Positions 17,029-25,870 of a stretch of 64,000 bases of DNA are shown here, piece by piece. Where the stretch lies: the NCBI RefSeq assembly GCF_021728295.1, contig NZ_JAKJXE010000010.1, positions 62,001-126,000 on the forward strand, given 5' to 3'. Within the stretch, counting starts at the first letter, position 1; each line of letters opens with the position of its first letter. The position numbers and the translations under genes are program-made. The notes beneath the pieces are model-generated. The model was not told where the DNA came from. It did no database searches and worked only from the letters and a program-made list of their open reading frames with translations. This DNA comes from Pseudomonas petrae. Lineage in GTDB: Bacteria > Pseudomonadota > Gammaproteobacteria > Pseudomonadales > Pseudomonadaceae.

Positions 17029-17679
17029 TCAGCGTTTCACGCCAATTCCCAGTGCTTCCGCCATCCGAACCAGGTCTGCAAAGGATTTCGCCTGCATCTT
17101 TTTCATCGCGTGACCACGATGAATTTTCACGGTCACTTCACTCAAACAAATCTCGCTCGCGATTTGCTTGTTCATTAACCCCCTGACTGCGTAGGCCATT
17201 ACCTCTCGCTCACGGGGGGTCAAAGACCTGTAGCACGCATTCATCTCGGAATCCTGTTTGTCGTTTTCCCTACGTTTAGCATCGGTTCTTAGGGCTGCTG
17301 ACACCGCGTCTAGGAGATCCTGATCGCGGAAGGGTTTGACAAGAAAATCCACCGCGCCGGCCTTCATCGCTTTGACGGTCATGGCGATGTCGCCATGTCC
17401 TGTGATGAAGATGATGGGCACATTATTGTTCGCATCAAGCAATTGCCGTTGGAAATCCAAGCCACTGGATCCCTGAAGGCGTACATCAAGCACCAGGCAA
17501 CATGGAGCTTGCGGATCTGGTCGCAGCAGGAACTCCGCCGCGGTGGCGAAGGTTTCCACTCTAACGTCCGTTGAGCGAAAAAGGCTGCTCAGTGCGATGC
17601 GTACGGCCTCTTCGTCATCAACCACGAAAACGATGGGCCCATTGTCGGTTGTCGTTTCGGACGCAGTATCTTGGCTCAC
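17029..17679 (-). CDS. FixJ/NarL-type response regulator
   Basis: 216 residues: a receiver with DDE at 21-23, phosphoacceptor Asp65 (LVLDVRLQG) and FLVKPF, then a LuxR-type HTH (LTPREREVMAYAVRGLMNKQ, IASEICLSEVTVKIHRGHAM) at about 150-210. The chosen GTG start overlaps the kinase stop by four bases (GTGA), which indicates translational coupling. It should be the output regulator of the kinase upstream. Target genes are unknown; the cyanate module and LRAT gene are the nearest candidates. Confidence 0.92.
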   Translation of the reverse strand: MSQDTASETTTDNGPIVFVVDDEEAVRIALSSLFRSTDVRVETFATAAEFLLRPDPQAPCCLVLDVRLQGSSGLDFQRQLLDANNNVPIIFITGHGDIAMTVKAMKAGAVDFLVKPFRDQDLLDAVSAALRTDAKRRENDKQDSEMNACYRSLTPREREVMAYAVRGLMNKQIASEICLSEVTVKIHRGHAMKKMQAKSFADLVRMAEALGIGVKR

Positions 17680-19517
17680 ACTTGCTCCTTCTGGGTGACT
17701 GGTAAGGACAAATAGAACGTGGCGCCTTCTCCCTGATCAGACGTGGCCCATATGCGCCCACCATGGGCTTCGATAATTGATTTGCAAATCGAGAGTCCCA
17801 TTCCCATACCTTCGGCCTTGGTGGTGTAGAAGGCTTCGAACAATTTCTACATCTGATCCGACGTAATTCCCGGGCCATTGTCCGTAATCGCAACGAGCAC
17901 CTCGCCCATTGCTGAGTTTTTTAGGCTCAACCGTAACGTTCGATTTTTTGTTTTGGCGTTGATCATTGCCTGCATGGCATTCATCAGTAAATTGATGATG
18001 ACCTGCTGTAACTGTACTCGGTCGCCGTCGACCTCGGCAGCCTCGTTGAGATGGCTAAGGTCTAGCACAATTTTGTTCCGTTTGAGTTCTCTCTCGACCA
18101 GGGCTATGGACTCATCAATGATTTCAATAAAATTGAGCGTAACGTTTTGTGGCTGTGCTTTTCGGGACATTGCTCGGATACGTCGTATGACTTCGCTTGC
18201 CCTATTAGTTTCACTCACCATGCGTTCAATCGCGCCGCGCACCTCGCCTATGTCAGGCACGTCTCGATTCAACCACCGCAACCCGGCGGTACCATTGGTC
18301 GTGACGGCGGCCAACGGCTGATTGACCTCATGGGCGATGGATGCAGCAAGCTCTCCAAGGGTGGCAACCCGAGTGACGTGAGCCAATTCGGCTTGTGATC
18401 GATGCAGTGCTTCCTCCGACGTTTTGGCGTCAGTAACGTCCATCAGCGCACCGATATATTCGAAATCGTCCGGTCCATCTTCCATTAACTGCGCTAGCAT
18501 CTGCAGATGCTTGACGCGTCCGTCGGCCATCAAAAGTCGATACTCTGCGTTTATCCGAGATTCTTTCTGGTAGGCATGCTTGATCGCGTCTTTAACCAGA
18601 TGGAGGTCATCTGGATGGGTTCGACTCAAGACGCTGGTCAGCATGGGTTGCTCGTCGATATCGAATTCAAATATGCGCCGTGCTTCATCCGACCAGTACA
18701 TTTCACCGCTTGGGATTTTGAGACCAATGCTTCCTGTTCGACTGAGCCACTGTGCTCCTGCAAGGAACGCTTCGCTGCGTTTCAGAGCGTCTATTGCCTG
18801 CTTTCGCGCGGATATATCGTTATGGGTCGCAAGAATTGCTATGGGCTCGTCATTCTCCCCGCGCGATAACGAACATCGGCTTACAACGGTCACGCATGCC
18901 CCATCTCGACAGTGTTCGATTACCTCTCCCTCCCAGTGACCCGTTTCTAAAAGCGAGGTCATCACCTCGTCCCAGGATGTCGTTATCTGGGGCGCCAAGA
19001 GGGCGCGGAAATCTTGACCTATGGCTTGCTCTCTAGACCAGCCGTACAGGGCTTCGGCGCCGGCACTCCACGTAGAGATGATGTGGTTCATGTCGCGTAC
19101 GATGATCGCGTCATGCGTTTGCGCAAGCAATCGCACCTGTTCCTGCAATTCATCACTGAAGGCTTCGTTTTTGAGCGCTAGAAGAGTCGTGATGCCAATC
19201 GCTGAAAGGCTGACCAATAGTCGCGCAAAACTATCGTCATAAAAATCAAGACCATGTTGTGAGACAAATGCAATCAGCGTCAATCCGATACAAAACAGAG
19301 AAACGAGGATAACGCCTTTTTTGGGGAATATATTGACGGAAATCAGAATCACCGCCACGTAGAGCACCGCTATGGCGACATGGAATGAACTGGCGAGGTC
19401 GACGAGGAAAATGGTGCTTGAAAGCGCTATTGCGCCTAAGCGTTGAAGCTGCAAAGAAGAAAGAAGGGTGCGGGGGTACGTTCCAGTAATTTGCTTGGGT
19501 TCCGTAATGATTTTCAT
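17678..19517 (-). pseudogene. FixL/PAS-type histidine kinase interrupted by an in-frame amber codon
   Basis: Codons 1-556 (19517-17847) give four hydrophobic segments, two PAS regions (about 125-245, 250-370), a HisKA site SIAHEVNQPLAAV (His near 396) and the ATP-domain N box and G1 box (NLLMNAMQAM, ITDNGPGI). A TAG stop follows. Reading on in the same frame gives LFEAFYTTKAEGMGMGLSIC, SIIEAHGGRIWA and a natural end at 17678 overlapping the response regulator. So one stop separates the G1 and G2 boxes and no other damage is seen. Without readthrough the kinase would lack part of its ATP site. Confidence 0.88.
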
Positions 19518-19707
19518 GGATCAATTGGCCTACCAGGTCTGCAATTCGATACCTACAATAAACCCAATATTAGTCGGTAAAACTGGGGCAGGCAAAACCG
19601 TTCGCCGGCGTAAAGCCGAGTCAAAGCGCAATAAAATAGGCGTTTTGACCGTGATAATTCAGTGGAGCGAAAGAGTCCCCAGTTTGACGTGGAGTTCGAT
19701 TCTTTCA

Positions 19708-20313
19708 CTATGCGACCAGACCCGATTCCCGGGCGAAAACCTGACCTATTAGCCGAAAAGGGAAGTGCAGGAACTCAACGACTTGAGCACTGTGACTGGT
19801 GCCCGTAATGCACCAACTACAAAAGTGCTCACAATTGTTGGAGAAAACTTTGTACTGGGACTCGCCAATTCTGGAGCGTGCACGCACGACGATTTCATCG
19901 TTTGTAAAAGCCGCTTGTTCTTGATAGAACCAAGTGGACCTGCCATTGGCAAAACGTTTCAAGTCGGTGACTTCGATAGGACCGGCTCTCAGTGACCCGC
20001 TTAATCCTGAATAGTGTGCAACTTTACCGTTTCCAAGATAGATGCCGTGATGGACATAGAATTTGCGTGGACTGACCAGGTGGGATCCTGCTGGTATCCA
20101 TTCGATGTCTTGACCAATCAACCTAAAGCGGGCATCAGTGCTTGCGTTGTTTTGCGAGCAACCGTTACCGGACATGCCAATACGCAATTCGGTTCCAATG
20201 TGTTGACTGTTCAAGCAAGACACAAGGCTCACGTCAACGAGAGCAGATCTAAAGATCGTAAGCGACCGAAGCGATGACAACCTTTTGGCGATGTTCCTAA
20301 TCAGCATGTTCAT
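19708..20313 (-). CDS. LRAT-domain (NlpC/P60-like) protein
   Basis: 201 residues from an ATG with a good GGAGG 8 bases upstream. The domain shows the LRAT signature: HHGIYLGNGKVAHYSG with the catalytic His, and FSNNCEHFCSWC with the nucleophile Cys (NCEHF). LRAT-type proteins are thiol acyltransferases or phospholipases; many bacterial ones are uncharacterised. Residues 1-60 are not similar to anything that I know, and a stretch near residues 25-35 is mildly hydrophobic. It sits alone between the kinase and the acyl-CoA dehydrogenase remnant. Confidence 0.82.
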   Translation of the reverse strand: MNMLIRNIAKRLSSLRSLTIFRSALVDVSLVSCLNSQHIGTELRIGMSGNGCSQNNASTDARFRLIGQDIEWIPAGSHLVSPRKFYVHHGIYLGNGKVAHYSGLSGSLRAGPIEVTDLKRFANGRSTWFYQEQAAFTNDEIVVRARSRIGESQYKVFSNNCEHFCSWCITGTSHSAQVVEFLHFPFRLIGQVFARESGLVA

Positions 20314-20572
20314 GACGAAATCCTCCGAAACCTTAGGAAAAAGAATATCTTCCAGGGGCCGGAAACACATTCGTACATAGGGCTTATCCAGGTAGTCAGA
20401 AAATATACGGGTCTAATACTTCGGTATGGCATGAGTGAGATTTTGGTGTGGATCCGAAGCGCTGTCTGACGTATCAAGGTTGATGAAGCACCCAAGCTTC
20501 AATCACGGCATATCAGCACATCCGTTGCTGATTTATCAGAAGACGCGACGATTGAGGAACAATTCACTGTTA

Positions 20573-21036
20573 CTACCGTTGCAGCTGAGCGCGAAGCTGA
20601 ACCAGCGTCGGGGTAACAACTGGCATAAACGCTAATTCACGCCAACGACGGGCGAATCAGATCCCATGTTCATCCAGATAGGCTTTGTCACCGCTCGCTT
20701 GCAGTTCCAATTGCACAGCGTTAGCCGCTGCCTCAGCAAAGGATATCCGTATAACCTTTCGCGCAATGCAAAATTTGAGCTTTGCAGCACACATTCGATA
20801 AATGTGCGCTGACCCTAAATGACAAAAGCTGCCGTCAGTGAATGGCTGGCAACAGCGGCTAAAATTTCCGCCGAGTCCGCCAGGTTTTTACCGCTGCCGC
20901 CCAAAAAAGGACTTATTCCAACACGTAAAACGTTAGCTCTCGCCAGTTGTGACAAAACCTCTTGTGGATCACTGGATCCCGAGTCAAGTCCCTCCGCGTG
21001 CGTGTCCAGCCATTGGATTAATGCCAGGTTGAGCAT
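20573..21036 (-). pseudogene. Acyl-CoA dehydrogenase-like gene with large internal deletion
   Basis: The minus strand starts like an SfnC/DszC-type acyl-CoA dehydrogenase (LARANVLRVGISPFLGGSGK, EILAAVASHSLTAAFVI). A TAG follows where the family has Trp (then GQRTFIECVLQS). After ALRER the frame shifts, and the sequence jumps to the family C-terminus: SFAEAAANAVQLELQASGDK AYL, a TGA, then FARRWRELAFMPVVTPTLVQ LRAQL. About half of the gene (the flavin-binding core) is gone. Confidence 0.8.
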
Positions 21037-21143
21037 TTGGATTCTCCGAGAACACAGACTGCGTTCTACCTATGGGGCGTAAAATTATTGCCCCCCGTCA
21101 GACCTGTCCATGGGGCTCATCGTGCGACGACGGCGATCGTTGA

Positions 21144-22535
21144 TCAAGTTCGTACCGCGACCACCCGCCCGAAACTTGCGACGCTTGCAGCTCCCGCAAA
21201 TGCAGCAGCAGCCCACAGTGCGAATATTGCTCCGTGTTCGCTCGACAACATGAAGCAGTAGGCAACCAAAGCCGCCCCGGTGGATTGTCCGATGAGCCGA
21301 GAAGTAGCAACCATTCCACTAGCGCTACCAGCACGCTGAGGTGGAGCGCTACCCATAAAACCTTTGAGGTTAGGCGCTTGGAAAAACCCAAATCCAACCC
21401 CGCACATAGCCATGCGCCAACTGATATTGATTGTGGACGGGGCATCAGGCATCAGCACCAACGCGAGTAGTCCAGCTGCTAATATCGCAAGGCCGATTCC
21501 TCCTAAAGCACCAGGTGAATAGTGATCGCTCAATCTGCCAGCAATAGGGGCCATGATTGCGACCATCACTGCCCAAGGAGTCATCAGAAATCCTGTTTCA
21601 ACGGGTGATCGACCAAGTGTGGAAAAGAAGTAAAAAGGCAGGGCAACAAATGCCAGCCCCTGAGCCGCAAAGGTGCATACGGACGTTACGACTGAAAGCG
21701 TGAACATGGGCCGGCGTAGCAAGTCGATTGGCAGCATTGGCGCTTTATGGTCTGCCTGCCGATGCAGGAGCAACGCGAAAAACAATGCTGCGCCGACCAA
21801 CTCCAGCAGCAGCGTTGTCACGTTGGCTTGATGGGCCGCGTCCCCGAAAAGCAATATCAACAGACTGAATGCCACTACGTTGTATAGGGCGGTCAAGCCA
21901 TCGAATTTGTGCGTTGCACGGTGAGTGGCAGGCAGTACTTTACGACCGAGGAAAAATGCAACGAGGCCAAGCGGAACGTTAATTGCGAAGAGCCATGGCC
22001 AACTGGCGACTGACAAAATAAGGGATGACATGGTCGGCCCTATCGCAAAAGCGACAGCGACCACGAGAGCGTTGGTGCCGTAGCCTCGCCCCAACATTTT
22101 TGTTGGATAGATGGCTTTCAGCATGGCGGTATTCACGCCCATAACAGCACTCGCTCCGACCCCCTGGAGAAGACGAGCGGTGACCAGTGATGGCAATGAC
22201 CAAGCAAGTGCGCAGCCTAAGGAAGCAATCGTGAATAAAAGCAGTCCAAAAAGAAGAACTCTGCGATAGCGAATGATTTCACCAAGGGCAGCGAACGGTA
22301 ATAGCGTCGCTACCATCGCCAGTTGGTAGACGTTGATGATCCAGACTGATGACGCGGGTGTTGTGTTCAATTGCTCTGCAATAGCTGGCAAAGCTACGTT
22401 GGCTATCGCCGTGTCAAGGGATGCCATGGCAACACCAATGGCGAGAGAAAATACGGCAAGACGGCGGGCGTTTTCAGGCAACCCATCGGCGGTAGCGAGG
22501 ACACTTTCCGCACCCAATGTTGTTTCTCTGGACAT
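21144..22535 (-). CDS. MFS transporter linked to the cyanate genes
   Basis: A 463-residue major facilitator with many transmembrane segments. Start-region motif: LDTAIANVALPAIAEQLN, then SVWIINVYQLAMVATLLPFA, typical of the DHA2 drug-exporter branch. The family motif A region is RLLQGVGASAVMGVNTAMLK. It is the upstream-distal gene in the minus-strand order lysR'-cynS-DUF2790-cynT-MFS. In P. aeruginosa an MFS gene is also found by cynS-cynT. A role in cyanate or bicarbonate movement is inference; a drug exporter is the alternative. Confidence 0.85.
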   Translation of the reverse strand: MSRETTLGAESVLATADGLPENARRLAVFSLAIGVAMASLDTAIANVALPAIAEQLNTTPASSVWIINVYQLAMVATLLPFAALGEIIRYRRVLLFGLLLFTIASLGCALAWSLPSLVTARLLQGVGASAVMGVNTAMLKAIYPTKMLGRGYGTNALVVAVAFAIGPTMSSLILSVASWPWLFAINVPLGLVAFFLGRKVLPATHRATHKFDGLTALYNVVAFSLLILLFGDAAHQANVTTLLLELVGAALFFALLLHRQADHKAPMLPIDLLRRPMFTLSVVTSVCTFAAQGLAFVALPFYFFSTLGRSPVETGFLMTPWAVMVAIMAPIAGRLSDHYSPGALGGIGLAILAAGLLALVLMPDAPSTINISWRMAMCGVGFGFFQAPNLKGFMGSAPPQRAGSASGMVATSRLIGQSTGAALVAYCFMLSSEHGAIFALWAAAAFAGAASVASFGRVVAVRT

Positions 22536-22592
22536 GCTGGCTCCGATATCTAAGTTTGGTACCTGGGTGTGTGCCTCAAATTTGAGAATAGT

Positions 22593-23252
22593 TTATGCCG
22601 TGGCTTGGGCGCGCGCAGGCACAGCACAGGTAGTAGGGTGCTTTACCAAAGATGTGAAGGTGCGGTTGTCGGCATCCAGAGCGTCTATCGATCCGGCTTC
22701 GATGTCGTATACCCAGCCATGCAAATTCAGCAGGCCTTTTTCCTGAGCCAAACGCACACTTGGGTGGGTCTGGATGTTGGCCAGTTGGGCAATGACGTTC
22801 TCACGAACCATCGAACTGACCTTGGCCGCTTCACTGGCGTGAGGCCGAGATTCGTTGATGACTCTCGCCGACTCGGCATGCTGCAGCCAGCCAGCGACGG
22901 CAGGCAGATGGTCCATGCATTTGCAGCTGGCAACGGCTGTCATGGCGCCGCAATCCGAGTGTCCGCAGATCACGATGTCGGTTACACCCAACACAGCAAC
23001 GGCGTACTCGATCGTGGCTGATACCCCACCAGATTGCGGGCTGTAGGAGGGCACAATGTTGCCTGCGTTGCGAATGACGAACAGCTCACCGGGCTCTTGC
23101 TGCATCAGCAATTCGGGTACGACACGGCTGTCAGAGCAACTGATGAACAAAGTGCCTGGATGCTGTGTAGTGGCCAGGTGCTTGAACAGGTCAGTTCGTT
23201 CTGGAAACACTTCATTTTGAAATTTCAAAAAACCTTCAATTAGTGCCTTCAT
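22593..23252 (-). CDS. cynT: Beta-class carbonic anhydrase of the cyanate operon
   Basis: 219 residues, the same length as E. coli CynT. Zinc ligands and the catalytic dyad are in place: Cys39-Ser-Asp41-Ser-Arg43, then His98 and Cys101 in VICGHSDCGAM. The enzyme converts the CO2 formed by cyanase back to bicarbonate, which cyanase needs as co-substrate. The gene lies between the MFS gene (57 bases downstream) and a DUF2790 gene, on the cynS strand. Confidence 0.95.
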   Translation of the reverse strand: MKALIEGFLKFQNEVFPERTDLFKHLATTQHPGTLFISCSDSRVVPELLMQQEPGELFVIRNAGNIVPSYSPQSGGVSATIEYAVAVLGVTDIVICGHSDCGAMTAVASCKCMDHLPAVAGWLQHAESARVINESRPHASEAAKVSSMVRENVIAQLANIQTHPSVRLAQEKGLLNLHGWVYDIEAGSIDALDADNRTFTSLVKHPTTCAVPARAQATA

Positions 23253-23291
23253 GAGTTGCTCCTGCCAAAGTGGGTGAATTAAAGGTGATGA

Positions 23292-23540
23292 TTAATTGGT
23301 GCAGCCGCCACCAATGATGCTGTATTCCAATGCATGCGTTTGCCCTTGAGAATCTTGGTACGTCATTTGTACGGGTGTCGGGGCGCATACAGGTGCCGCT
23401 TCGGTAATGTGGATTACTTTGGCGATATCCAAATGCATGCCATATTTATAATGAACGACGTCTGTCGTGGTGGCGACATCTTGTGCAAATGCCGAAAAAG
23501 AGGCTGTCAGCGATAATGCGAGAAGCAGAATATTTTTCAT
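23292..23540 (-). CDS. DUF2790-family small secreted protein (copy B)
   Basis: 82 residues from the ATG at 23540, with a Sec signal peptide (MKNILLLALSLTASFSAFAQ) and a mature part that fits DUF2790 well: VHYKYGMHLDIAKVIHI, PVCAPTPVQMTYQDSQGQTH, final GGGCTN. It lies between cynS and cynT on the same strand. A paralogue sits beside the second, broken cynS. Repeated association with cyanase suggests a link to the cyanate response, but no function is known. Confidence 0.88.
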   Translation of the reverse strand: MKNILLLALSLTASFSAFAQDVATTTDVVHYKYGMHLDIAKVIHITEAAPVCAPTPVQMTYQDSQGQTHALEYSIIGGGCTN

Positions 23541-23638
23541 GGTGAATCCTCCAATCTTTGGTGAGGAGTAGACGCTGACTAAAAAGTTTGAAGCAGGCCC
23601 GCAAGGCTGCGGGCCCAATTACGATTTCATTTGCATCC

Positions 23639-24106
23639 TTAGAAAGGGCGCAGTGGCAGGAACTTGCCGTCGAGCGTGATGACAGCACGATGACCCCCTT
23701 CTGGGTCTTCAACTTTCTTCATGTTCAGCTTGAAGTTGATCGCGCTGATGATGCCGTCGCCGAATTGTTCGTGAACCAGAGCTTTGAGTGTGGTGCCGTA
23801 GATCTGAATCATTTCGTAGAAGCGATAAACCGTTGGATCCGTCGGAACGCCATTCAGACTGCCGCGCAGTGGGATGATTTGCAGACGAGCTACCGCGTCG
23901 GCATCCAGGTCCAGTTTTTCGCCGATCACTTTGGCGGCGGCTTCAGGTAGCGAGTGCTGACCGAGCAGAGCTGCGGTGACGTATGCCAAGCCTAGGCCGG
24001 TGCCTTCTGCCATGTCCTCAAAAGACAGCTTTTTGCGAGCTTTAGCGTCCAGGATTTTGGCGGTCAGTTCGAGGCTGGTGTCTTTGTAAGCGTGGGACTG
24101 TGTCAT
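23639..24106 (-). CDS. cynS: Cyanase (cyanate hydratase)
   Basis: 155 residues, complete. It catalyses cyanate + bicarbonate to carbamate and CO2; carbamate breaks down to ammonia and CO2. Catalytic residues Arg95, Glu98 (YRFYEM) and Ser121 (GIISAINF) are all present, and the C-terminus GGHRAVITLDGKFLPLRPF is the family standard. It is separated from the truncated lysR upstream by about 190 bases, where its promoter must lie. It serves detoxification of cyanate and use as a nitrogen source. Confidence 0.97.
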   Translation of the reverse strand: MTQSHAYKDTSLELTAKILDAKARKKLSFEDMAEGTGLGLAYVTAALLGQHSLPEAAAKVIGEKLDLDADAVARLQIIPLRGSLNGVPTDPTVYRFYEMIQIYGTTLKALVHEQFGDGIISAINFKLNMKKVEDPEGGHRAVITLDGKFLPLRPF

Positions 24107-24293
24107 GGTGTTTCTCCTATCGGATTACGAGGTTTGAGTGGCTGGCGGGTGTTGCGTTTTGTGTGTGGCGATCTTCGGCCGTTTGCTTGATAGCGTCCAA
24201 GACCGATAGGCAATGCTGTGCATTAGCCCTTCCTATAGATGTGTTTGAAGGGTTCAGAGCCTTGCGTTTAAGGTGTCGTCCGCCGAGGTGTTC

Positions 24294-24680
24294 TTATTTC
24301 ACATAAAATGATGGGTGACTTGAGTCGAAGGCAGCGTTAGCCAAGTTACCTGAAAAGCCAGTTTTAAAAAAAGGTGAACGGGTCTCTGGGTCAAAGTCGC
24401 CGGCGTTGCGCAATACTGCCGCCATGGTGTCTATCACTGGCGTCAGGTTTTGCAGTATTTCTGTTGCTTTGATTGTAGGCTCCAAGGTCTTGCCCAATCG
24501 AACAAAGAGTGGATCATCGAAAAGTTGACGCAGTCGGCTAACGGCAACACCTATCGCTGATTGACACATAAACAGTTTCTCGCCAGCGAGAGTGAGGTTG
24601 TGCTCTTGCATCAATGTTTCGAAAATGATTAAAAGGCTAAAGTCGACTTTGCGAAGATCGTATCGGGTCATTCTTATCAC
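24294..24680 (-). pseudogene. LysR-family regulator, truncated copy (cyanate module B)
   Basis: 128 residues: a full HTH domain (YDLRKVDFSLLIIFETLMQE, NLTLAGEKLFMCQSAIGVAV) and the linker (DPLFVRLGKTLEPTIKATEI), then a short unrelated tail after FFKTGFSGN. The effector domain is missing. It is a close paralogue of the intact LysR at 15176-16207. It could still bind DNA and interfere with the intact copy, but it is most likely a dead duplicate. Confidence 0.82.
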
Positions 24681-25186
24681 CGTGGGCCGATAAAGTGTTG
24701 TTCGTTAGTTGATGCAATTTTTAATCTTGCGTTTATGGCCGTCCTGCTCGTTAACGGTTTCTACGTAGGGGGGCACACGGAAGTAGCTCTTGCTAGTTAT
24801 GGCCCAGATCGCTACCCAGTCATCTTGATTGCTGCCTTGGATCTAGAGTGCAATGTTTGGCATAAATCTGCACTTCTACGTAAGTCCGCATTGTTTAGTG
24901 CGTGAGTGCCGTCGACTAATACCGAGGTATGTCATTCGTCATGAGGGAGTATTAGAAAATGCTTCGGATGACTCCCAATCCTCAGCCATTGGTAGAAATA
25001 GCGCCGAGGAAGGGGAGGAGGGAGGCGAGCAACAGTGGATAAGATCCATCAAGCGCTTTAGGAATATGTGTATGCGGGGTGTCAAGGGGCGGAAGCTTGC
25101 CCGCAAAAAGTTTCGCTTGAAGGGAAATGCAGAAGACCGGCTTGCGCCAGAGGGAACCCGTTAGGTGCTGGAGGGAGGGGTGGCGA
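24681..25186. other. Intergenic region, duplicated upstream sequence plus unassigned DNA
   Basis: The part at about 24870-24935 is similar to 16335-16415, upstream of the other LysR copy. A 103-codon plus frame (24853-25164) is highly charged, lacks a ribosome site and overlaps that repeat, so I do not call it. No terminator is seen. Confidence 0.5.
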
Positions 25187-25385
25187 TCACGTGTTCAATT
25201 TGCTGTTAGCGCTCAATTGATCACCGATGTTTTCTTGAAAATGCTCTAGGAGAAAATCTATGAATACTCGGGTTTTGGCTGGTAGTGCTTTTCTTGCAGG
25301 GGCTCCAGGCTAAGGCGCCCTTCCGCCAGAGCAGCGACGTACATCGGCCCTTCTACCAACGCCTTCGGAATTAAGTCGCAACGGC
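25187..25385 (-). pseudogene. LysR-family regulator C-terminal remnant
   Basis: The minus strand reads LIPKALVEGPMYVAALAEGR and, after a frame change, ALPAKTRVFIDFLLEHFQEN IGDQL before a stop. This is a standard LysR C-terminus (…PAKTRVFIDFL…). Only about 60 codons remain; the rest was cut off at the start of the arsenic genes. Confidence 0.7.
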
Positions 25386-25400
25386 AGACTTGCGTTAAGT

Positions 25401-25432
25401 ATATGGAAATCCGTATATTCGGTTATCCATAT
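25401..25432. promoter_or_regulatory. Candidate ArsR operator
   Basis: An imperfect inverted repeat ATATGGAAAT … TTATCCATAT (arms matching at 8 of 10 positions) lies 16 bases before the chosen arsR start. Position and shape fit an ArsR dimer site that overlaps the promoter. Confidence 0.5.
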
Positions 25433-25447
25433 GCAGCAGTATCTCCC

Positions 25448-25795
25448 ATGCTCACTCCACCTGAAGTATTTAAAAGTCTGGCCGATGAGACTCGCGCCCG
25501 CGCCACATTGCTGATCGCCAGCCAAGGCGAACTCTGTGTTTGCGAACTGATGTTTGCTCTCGAAGACAGCCAGCCGAAGATCAGCCGTCACCTCGCCCAA
25601 CTGCGCACCAGCGGTGTGTTGCTGGACCGCCGCCAAGGGCAGTGGGTTTATTACCGCCTGAATCCGCACCTTCCCGCGTGGGTTGGAGAGATGTTGCAGA
25701 TAACGCTGAACGCCAACGCCGAGTGGCTGCAACACAACGCGCACCGCCTGCTGAACATGGAGGGGCGGCCCTTGCGGGAAGTTTCGTGTTGCTGA
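25448..25795 (+). CDS. arsR: Arsenic-responsive ArsR repressor
   Basis: 115 residues of the ArsR/SmtB winged-helix family (PPEVFKSLADETRARATLLI; then SQPKISRHLAQLRTSGVLLD RRQGQWVYYRL). The As(III)-sensing pair Cys30-x-Cys32 is in GELCVCEL, and CC near the C-terminus may add ligands. I chose the ATG at 25448 rather than 25403 because the family starts here and the upstream ATG lies inside the operator repeat. It is first in a plus-strand arsR-arsC-arsH-arsN' group. Confidence 0.93.
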   Translation: MLTPPEVFKSLADETRARATLLIASQGELCVCELMFALEDSQPKISRHLAQLRTSGVLLDRRQGQWVYYRLNPHLPAWVGEMLQITLNANAEWLQHNAHRLLNMEGRPLREVSCC

Positions 25796-25870
25796 CGTTT
25801 CGCCGCTCACCTACGGTGTTCGGGCAGTACGTTTCAACTATCTACATCGCGAACGCAAAAGGAGCAGTCA

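Noticed and set aside
24853..25164. 103-codon plus-strand frame
   Set aside because: No ribosome site, highly charged composition, overlap with the duplicated upstream region of lysR and no family resemblance.
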